A DNA stretch of 64,000 nucleotides from Armatimonadota bacterium (GTDB lineage: Bacteria; Armatimonadota; Fimbriimonadia; Fimbriimonadales; Fimbriimonadaceae), in contig WGMG01000001.1 in assembly GCA_016125185.1 (NCBI GenBank), positions 558,001-622,000 of the forward strand, in the 5' to 3' direction. The translations under genes and the position numbers were made by a program. This document shows positions 59,491 to 64,000 of this stretch, in pieces. The notes under the pieces were generated by a model. The model searched no databases. It was not told the origin of the DNA and was given only the letters and a program-made list of their open reading frames with translations. Within the stretch, counting starts at the first letter, position 1. Each line of letters opens with the position of its first letter.

Positions 59491-60582
59491 TCAAAATCCC
59501 TGCTGGATGAAGCGACGACGTCGATAGATGTAGTAGGAAATCGGAAGACCGATGATGATACCGGTGAGGAGACAATGTCCCAATTCGTAGCGGAATTCGT
59601 CCTTCTGCCACCACTCTTTATGCCGAATGACGACAAATTCTGAGGTCGGTACTTCAGCAATGTCGGTAAATCCAACCCAGAAGTCAGGATTGGTGTCGGG
59701 GTGTTTGCCCTTTTTGATCTGGGATAGAATCCATTCTTCTCGATGTTCTTGGAACTCATCGCCGTTTGCAATGAGCTTGAATAGTACTCCCAGCTCCTGC
59801 CCATTGGCCCGCTTTACTTTGACGAGGGGGTATTCGTTCTTGTCCCACCCGGGAATGATGTTTGCAAGACGAAACGTGCACAGATTAACGACCTTGGTGT
59901 CTTCAGGAACGAGATTCGCCATGGCTTGGATCATCGGCGGCATGTTCCAGGCCGCGCCAAGAACCATCATTCCGGCGATCCCAAATCGGAGTTTGCGGCG
60001 GTCGATGTGGTCGCGATCGGCTATCTTGATCAACGTATCGCAAAACGCGGCTTTCCAATTCTCCTGCTTGCCGCATTCGATCATGGCGCGAATGCTGTAA
60101 AGCTGGGCGAACTCGCGCCCGAAGTGGGCGTTCGGATTGATTTTGAGGGCCTTTTCAATGTGCTTTTCGGCTTCGACGGCGTCGGTGATGTCGCCGGGTT
60201 TGTGGCCACGAATCCAGCGGACGATGAGGAAAGTCCCTTCGTTTGCCTCGGTGCTGTACAACTGCTGGTTGGGCGCATTGGCCAGATGCTTGCGCTTCTC
60301 GTGAATCCACTTGAGGGCGCTTTCGCCGTCGCAGATTCGGTCGTAGGCGACGGAGATGTTGTCGTAAGCCTCCAGGTTGGTCGGGTCTTTCTGGAGAATG
60401 GCCTTCTGGATTTCGATACGACGCCGATAGTACGCGGCGGGGTAGAGCGTGAATCGGCCAATGATCGCCTTGGTCACGTCGAGGTTGTCGCGAAGCTCGG
60501 TTAGATTGGTATCGACATCGTTGTAGCAGGCCCAGCTCGAAGCGGCCGTGGCCAGAAAAGCAAATACCCCTAAGCCTTTCAT
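59491..60582 (-). CDS. Exported TPR-like protein with C-terminal membrane segment, copy 1
   Basis: 363 residues. The signal MKGLGVFAFLATAASSWA is followed by CYNDVDTNLTELRDNLDVTKAIIGRF, again with Cys as first mature residue, though without a classic lipobox. DPTNLEAYDNISVAYDRIC and GMMVLGAAWNMPPMIQAMANLVP are shared with the downstream copy. The end is a membrane segment (LLTGIIIGLPISYYIY) and RRRR. AAAGG precedes the ATG by six bases. The tandem pair probably arose by local duplication. Confidence 0.7.
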   Translation of the reverse strand: MKGLGVFAFLATAASSWACYNDVDTNLTELRDNLDVTKAIIGRFTLYPAAYYRRRIEIQKAILQKDPTNLEAYDNISVAYDRICDGESALKWIHEKRKHLANAPNQQLYSTEANEGTFLIVRWIRGHKPGDITDAVEAEKHIEKALKINPNAHFGREFAQLYSIRAMIECGKQENWKAAFCDTLIKIADRDHIDRRKLRFGIAGMMVLGAAWNMPPMIQAMANLVPEDTKVVNLCTFRLANIIPGWDKNEYPLVKVKRANGQELGVLFKLIANGDEFQEHREEWILSQIKKGKHPDTNPDFWVGFTDIAEVPTSEFVVIRHKEWWQKDEFRYELGHCLLTGIIIGLPISYYIYRRRRFIQQGF

Positions 60583-60642
60583 GTTGAACCTTTAACGAGC
60601 TTGACGTATAACGAACACGAGAAATGTCGCTGAGGGTTCATT

Positions 60643-60707
60643 GAGCGGCGAAATCTCAGCGAGACGGGTCTCGCAGTCCAAAGCTCAAACAGGTTTGAGC
60701 ACTCCCA
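60643..60707 (+). repeat. Repeat R5b, two hairpins
   Basis: Plan: CAGCGAGAC-GG-GTCTCGC, then AGTCCAAAGC, then a stem (CTCAAAC-AG-GTTTGAG), then GCACTCC. It lies just beyond the 3' end of the RNase P RNA gene. Confidence 0.8.
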
Positions 60708-60708
60708 A

Positions 60709-60733
60709 AAAAAGGCTACCCTGGCCCTTCGTA
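60709..60733 (-). terminator. Terminator of RNase P RNA
   Basis: On the minus strand AAGGGC and GCCTTT pair (one G-U) across a seven-base loop, followed by TTTT. It lies right after the rnpB 3' end. Confidence 0.55.
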
Positions 60734-60739
60734 CAGGAA

Positions 60740-61052
60740 AATGGAGTCGGCCTGTAAGCCGGATTCTGTATTTGTGTGACGATTTATCTGCGCGGCCAAC
60801 CCGGAGAGTCGTCGGGCCGAGTCATCCTCTCCCTATTTGGCCTTGCTTCTGGTGGGGTTTGCCCGCTCGCTGGTTACCCAAGTCGAGCCGTGAGCTCTTA
60901 CCTCACGATTTCACCCTTGCTCTTTCAAGCGGTTTGTTTCTGTTGCACTTTCCGTCGGGTCACCCCGCCCCCCGTTGCCGAGGGCACCATGCCCTGCGAA
61001 GTCCGGACTTTCCTCTCCCGTATGACCAGGAGCCGTCACCCGGCCAACTCCG
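60740..61052 (-). ncRNA. rnpB: RNase P RNA
   Basis: About 310 nt on the minus strand. The 5' part carries GAGGAAAGTCCGGACTTCG (opposite of 61004-61024), which is the conserved P4 region. The 3' part carries ATACAGAATCCGGCTTACAG (opposite of 60751-60772), the conserved P4-closing region with the tRNA-CCA pairing context. The pairing GGCCGGGTGACGG near 61040 fits P1/P2 and P3. Ends are set by P1 pairing and are good to about ten bases. It is the catalytic RNA that matures tRNA 5' ends. Confidence 0.93.
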
Positions 61053-61077
61053 TTAAGGATTATGACAGTTGCTGAGT

Positions 61078-61132
61078 GCGGCGCAGCGAGACAGGTCTCG
61101 CAGGGGAAAGCAAATGCAGGCATTTGCACTCC
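61078..61132 (+). repeat. Repeat R5c, two hairpins
   Basis: Plan identical to R5b: CAGCGAGAC-AG-GTCTCGC, then AGGGGAAAGC, then a stem (AAATGC-AG-GCATTT), then GCACTCC. The second stem has a different sequence from R5b on both arms, so it has changed in step. It lies just before the 5' end of rnpB. Confidence 0.8.
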
Positions 61133-61192
61133 GAAAGAAGCGGTCATCACCTTACTTGAGTTTTCTTTCTGCCAACTGCTGACTGCCAACTG

Positions 61193-61198
61193 TAAACT
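61193..61198 (+). promoter_or_regulatory. -10 box TAAACT seven bases before TTG 61206
   Basis: TAAACT, seven bases, then TTG, the only start codon near the family N-terminus of LipB. It helps decide the start. Confidence 0.45.
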
Positions 61199-61205
61199 AG
61201 GTGTC

Positions 61206-61826
61206 TTGCAAGTCCTCTCCTTCGGCCGAATCTCGTATCAAGATGCCCTTCAAATCCAGCTCGCGAAGGTTACCGAAGTGCAGGAGGGGGGCGAGGACAC
61301 GCTGTTTCTGCTCGAACACGAGCCGGTGATGACGCTTGGCGCGAGCTTCCACGAGGAGAATCTGCTTCACCCGGTCGATTGGTACCAAGAAAAGGGCATC
61401 CACGTGACGAAAACCGACCGCGGCGGCGACATCACCTACCATGGACCGGGACAGCTTGTGGCGTATCCGATCTTCGATGTGAAGCGGCACGGACAAGACC
61501 TCCACCGATGGATGCGCGACCTCGAAGAATCGGTCATTCTCGCCATGCGGAGCTTCGGACTAGACGGTGTTCGGCTGGATGTCAATAGCGGCGTTTGGGT
61601 GGGTGGCAACAAGATCTGCGCGATCGGAATCAAGATCAAACGGTGGGTTTCGATGCACGGCATCGCGATCAACTGCAACAACGATCTTTCGCCGTTTTCG
61701 AGCATTGTGCCGTGCGGGATTCGCTCGCACGGAGTAACCTCGCTGACGCGAGAACTGGGACGTGAGGTGACGGTGGACGTGTTTGCGCCCAAGCTGGTCG
61801 AGGGATTTCGAGAGGTGTTTGGATGA
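61206..61826 (+). CDS. lipB: Octanoyl-[acyl-carrier-protein]:protein octanoyltransferase
   Basis: 206 residues from TTG at 61206. [16 protein letters not shown] is the family start, [20 protein letters not shown] is the conserved core (RGGxxTxHGPGQ), and the active Lys ([17 protein letters not shown]) and Cys (SSIVPCGI) are in place. It moves octanoate from ACP to lipoyl-dependent enzymes, the first step of lipoate assembly. LipA is not adjacent. A long frame from 61062 would include repeat R5c and is rejected. The stop overlaps rnhB by four bases. Confidence 0.92.
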   Translation: MQVLSFGRISYQDALQIQLAKVTEVQEGGEDTLFLLEHEPVMTLGASFHEENLLHPVDWYQEKGIHVTKTDRGGDITYHGPGQLVAYPIFDVKRHGQDLHRWMRDLEESVILAMRSFGLDGVRLDVNSGVWVGGNKICAIGIKIKRWVSMHGIAINCNNDLSPFSSIVPCGIRSHGVTSLTRELGREVTVDVFAPKLVEGFREVFG

Positions 61827-62407
61827 AGCTGGAGAGATTTCCTGGTTGTGCCGGGGTAGACGAGGCAGGACGAGGGCCGCTGGCCGGTCCGGTCGTGGCG
61901 GCGGCGGTGATTCTGCCGGAAGGCGTCGAGATTCGGGGCCTCAACGATTCCAAGAAGCTTTCGCGGGAACAGCGCGAGGCGCTTGAGCCGGAAATTCTGA
62001 CCAAAGCGATTTGGTCGATCTGCTTCGTGGATAACCGAGAGATCGATGAGTTGAACATCCTCTGGGCAAGCATGGCGGCAATGAAGCGCGCCGTCGAAGG
62101 GCTCTCGCAAGCTCCGAGCGGAATTTATGTCGACGGTAATCGGGTTCCGCCTGGTCTGACCGCCGAAGCGGTGGTCAAAGGGGACGGTAAGGTCGCCGAA
62201 ATCGCGGCGGCATCGATCCTTGCCAAGACGGCCCGCGACCGGTACATGGTGGAAATTGACGTTCAATATCCGCAGTACGGGTTTGCCAAGCACTTTGGCT
62301 ATCCGACGCCAGAACACCTAGAGGCGCTCCGACAACATGGTCCGTGCGATCTGCATCGGCAGAGCTACGGCCCGGTTCAACAGTTGGCGCAGGCGAGCCT
62401 TTTCTAG
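61823..62407 (+). CDS. rnhB: Ribonuclease HII
   Basis: 194 residues. [19 protein letters not shown] is the signature, [17 protein letters not shown] holds the second Asp, and [25 protein letters not shown] the third acidic residue. It removes RNA from hybrids and single ribonucleotides from DNA. It is translationally coupled to lipB (ATGA). The short RNase HIII at 24896 means this organism encodes both types. Its stop shares four bases with the convergent gene. Confidence 0.95.
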   Translation: MKLERFPGCAGVDEAGRGPLAGPVVAAAVILPEGVEIRGLNDSKKLSREQREALEPEILTKAIWSICFVDNREIDELNILWASMAAMKRAVEGLSQAPSGIYVDGNRVPPGLTAEAVVKGDGKVAEIAAASILAKTARDRYMVEIDVQYPQYGFAKHFGYPTPEHLEALRQHGPCDLHRQSYGPVQQLAQASLF

Positions 62408-63726
62408 GGATCGAGCGAGACGTGGATCAGATCGTTTCGGCGGAGAATGGCGAACGAAAGTTGGTGATCACCCGACCAAACAAAGGTTCCCGCACCGAGG
62501 TTTTGAAGATCGTAATCTCCCTTCATCGCATCCTCGGCCTTGGCCAATCCGCCGACTGCGTATACGTAGGCGTGGGTTGCCTGCCCCTGGAATCCGGCGA
62601 CCGCTACGTACTTGCCGTCGGGACTAACGGAGAACGTCTCGGGAATGGACATAAACGGCCCGATCTCAGCGACGCCCTTGTCCTCGACGTAGAGCAAGGG
62701 CTTGCTACGGCGTGGCTGGAAAAGAAGGATCAGCTTGCCGTTGATGAATTTGGCTTGCTTGTATAGGTCGGTGACGCCGCCGAGACCGACCACATCTTCG
62801 TACGCCATGAGTCCTCGATCAGAAAGGTAGAGGTACGGCTTCTTGCCGTTGAGGCCGCACATCACCCACCGCAAGCTATCGTCGCTGTACGTGAGGCCAC
62901 TTTGAATTTGCAGGCCCTCGATTGGCTGTTCGTCGATGACGTATTGGTAGCGTTGGGTATTGATCTGGTTGACGACTTCGGTGAACTCGGTCCGAAAGGC
63001 GAAGTGCTTGCCGTCGGGCGAGAACTGCGGGTCACCGTAGACATGCCCGTGGACCTTGGCGGTTTGGCCCTTGAAGACCATGGTGTCGTCGATGGCGAGA
63101 GCGGCGAAGCCTCCGTTGTTAGGTGCGATGTAGACCTGCAAAACTCGCTCGCGCGGGACCCGCTTTCCGCCTTTGTACACGATGTAGTCGCGCGACGAGG
63201 GGCTATTGTCGTCCTTCGGCGCGTCCTTGTCCTTCTTGATCTTCTCGCTGGTGCGCATATAGAAGAGCAGTCCGTCGTCGCTGAAGTCCAGCTTTTCGAT
63301 CTTTTCGAACCAATCGGTGGTCTCGTCGGGTGTGACCAGGCGAGCGTGCTCGTCGTTGCGCTCTATCCAACAGATGGGGCCGTGGATCCCGCCGCGGAAA
63401 ACGCTACTGGGTGGAGCTTCGGTGTCCTTGGGAACGCCATCGAGAATCAGTTTCGGCGCTTCATCCTTTTTGATCTGAGCCAGCATGCCCCACTGCTTGC
63501 TGTCGCCCGAGAAGGTGGGTACGCCAGTTCCCACGTAGGGACCGTAGGATTTCCCGTCGACAATGACCTTGCCGTCTTTGGTAGTGTAGGAGTAGCGCTC
63601 CAGGTTGGGCGAGAGGACGATGGAGCTTGCGACATACTGTCCCTTTTTCAAGCTGAACAGTTTCTTTTCGACTATTTTTCCGTCGCCCCAAAGGATCGAA
63701 TTTGCTAAGATCGCCGCCAGAACCAT
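62404..63726 (-). CDS. Exported propeller-like protein, unknown
   Basis: 440 residues from ATG at 63726. The signal [17 protein letters not shown] is followed by repeated strand blocks with WD40/TolB-like words: [51 protein letters not shown] and [13 protein letters not shown]. The last two are typical TolB-type PD40 repeats. A Lys/Asp-rich loop ([17 protein letters not shown]) lies near residue 170. It begins 17 bases from the divergent yraN. I know no functional name. The 22-residue extension to 63792 lies inside yraN. Confidence 0.65.
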   Translation of the reverse strand: MVLAAILANSILWGDGKIVEKKLFSLKKGQYVASSIVLSPNLERYSYTTKDGKVIVDGKSYGPYVGTGVPTFSGDSKQWGMLAQIKKDEAPKLILDGVPKDTEAPPSSVFRGGIHGPICWIERNDEHARLVTPDETTDWFEKIEKLDFSDDGLLFYMRTSEKIKKDKDAPKDDNSPSSRDYIVYKGGKRVPRERVLQVYIAPNNGGFAALAIDDTMVFKGQTAKVHGHVYGDPQFSPDGKHFAFRTEFTEVVNQINTQRYQYVIDEQPIEGLQIQSGLTYSDDSLRWVMCGLNGKKPYLYLSDRGLMAYEDVVGLGGVTDLYKQAKFINGKLILLFQPRRSKPLLYVEDKGVAEIGPFMSIPETFSVSPDGKYVAVAGFQGQATHAYVYAVGGLAKAEDAMKGDYDLQNLGAGTFVWSGDHQLSFAILRRNDLIHVSLDP

Positions 63727-63743
63727 AATGTGATGGGAGCCCG

Positions 63744-64000
63744 ATGAACTCGAAAGTTGAAACCGGACGAACGGCCGAAGACCGCGCGGCAAGCTACCTT
63801 TTGAGTTTGGGCTACACCATTATCACTCGGAATTACCGGATTCGTGGAGGAGAAATCGACTTGATCGCGCTCGATGGCGAGGTTCTGGTGTTCGTCGAAG
63901 TTCGGTGGCGCACCGACGACATGGGCGATGAAACGATCGGGCCGAAAAAGGCGGAAGCGCTTCGGCGAACGATGCGATCGTACATGGATGAAATGGGAGA
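63744..64000 (+). CDS. yraN: YraN family endonuclease-like protein (partial)
   Basis: The first 85 residues are visible; the gene runs off the window. TGRTAEDRAASYLLSLGYTIITRNYRIRGGEIDLIALDGEVLVFVEVRWR has the family pattern, with the nuclease-fold residues Glu-x-Asp in GEIDLIA and the E-V-R in VFVEVRWR. UPF0102/YraN proteins resemble Holliday-junction resolvases, but function is unproven. A GGGAG site four bases before the ATG fits. It often lies next to rnhB, as here (1.3 kb away). Confidence 0.88.
   Translation, partial: MNSKVETGRTAEDRAASYLLSLGYTIITRNYRIRGGEIDLIALDGEVLVFVEVRWRTDDMGDETIGPKKAEALRRTMRSYMDEMG

Overview
The window is G+C-rich bacterial DNA packed with genes on both strands. 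It has no rRNA, tRNA, CRISPR array, phage gene or recognisable transposase. Several features suggest a free-living, polysaccharide-using member of Armatimonadota (Fimbriimonadia-like) or a neighbouring phylum: three PEP-CTERM secreted proteins, many lipoproteins, GH5 and GH9 cellulases, RNase J, a two-subunit-type GlyS, an adenine-uracil-poor genome with scattered palindromic repeats, and starts that lie directly on -10 boxes. The phylum is an inference. The sequence alone does not prove it.

Layout. (1) 1-8424, plus strand: an L-rhamnose operon. It holds the tail of an ABC permease, the sugar-binding lipoprotein, a fused rhamnulose-1-P aldolase/lactaldehyde dehydrogenase, LutA, LutB, LutC and rhamnulokinase. 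Two repeat families (R1, R2) fill its two long gaps. The missing isomerase, RhaI, is at 14067-15248 on the minus strand. Together these genes take rhamnose to DHAP, L-lactate and pyruvate. (2) 8421-11613, minus: serine hydrolase, Tat-exported glycosidase-like protein and GH5 cellulase. (3) 11753-14049, plus: a small exported protein, an Fpg/Nei glycosylase and a membrane protein. (4) 14067-23443, minus: RhaI, two paralogous 794-residue TPR lipoproteins, a DUF3142-like protein, a membrane protein and FabD. (5) 23574-29915: MFS transporter, a short RNase HIII, GNAT, TatD, an exported propeller-like protein and aminopeptidase P. (6) 29917-34331: three PEP-CTERM genes, one of them behind an 11-bp-phased operator-like repeat, and a 37-residue lipoprotein. 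(7) 34335-42361: sugar nucleotidyltransferase, ABC ATPase with TolC, PurA, a sigma factor and a four-helix-bundle gene inside a 29-bp inverted-repeat cassette. (8) 42780-56895: RNase J, a NanE-NanK fusion, VanW, an esterase, GlyS, an acyl-CoA dehydrogenase-like protein, GH9 cellulase, an M48 protease, a sulfatase and two small secreted paralogues. (9) 57249-64000: a DUF4434-like protein, a tandem gene duplication, RNase P RNA flanked by covarying hairpin repeats, LipB, RNase HII, a secreted protein and the start of YraN.

Two themes run through the window. First, about ten genes start six or seven bases after a -10 hexamer, which predicts leaderless transcripts. One case is an 18-bp divergent gap with a symmetric -10 box serving both strands. 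Second, at least five families of short non-coding repeats occupy the intergenic gaps. One family keeps its hairpin shape while the stem sequence changes completely.
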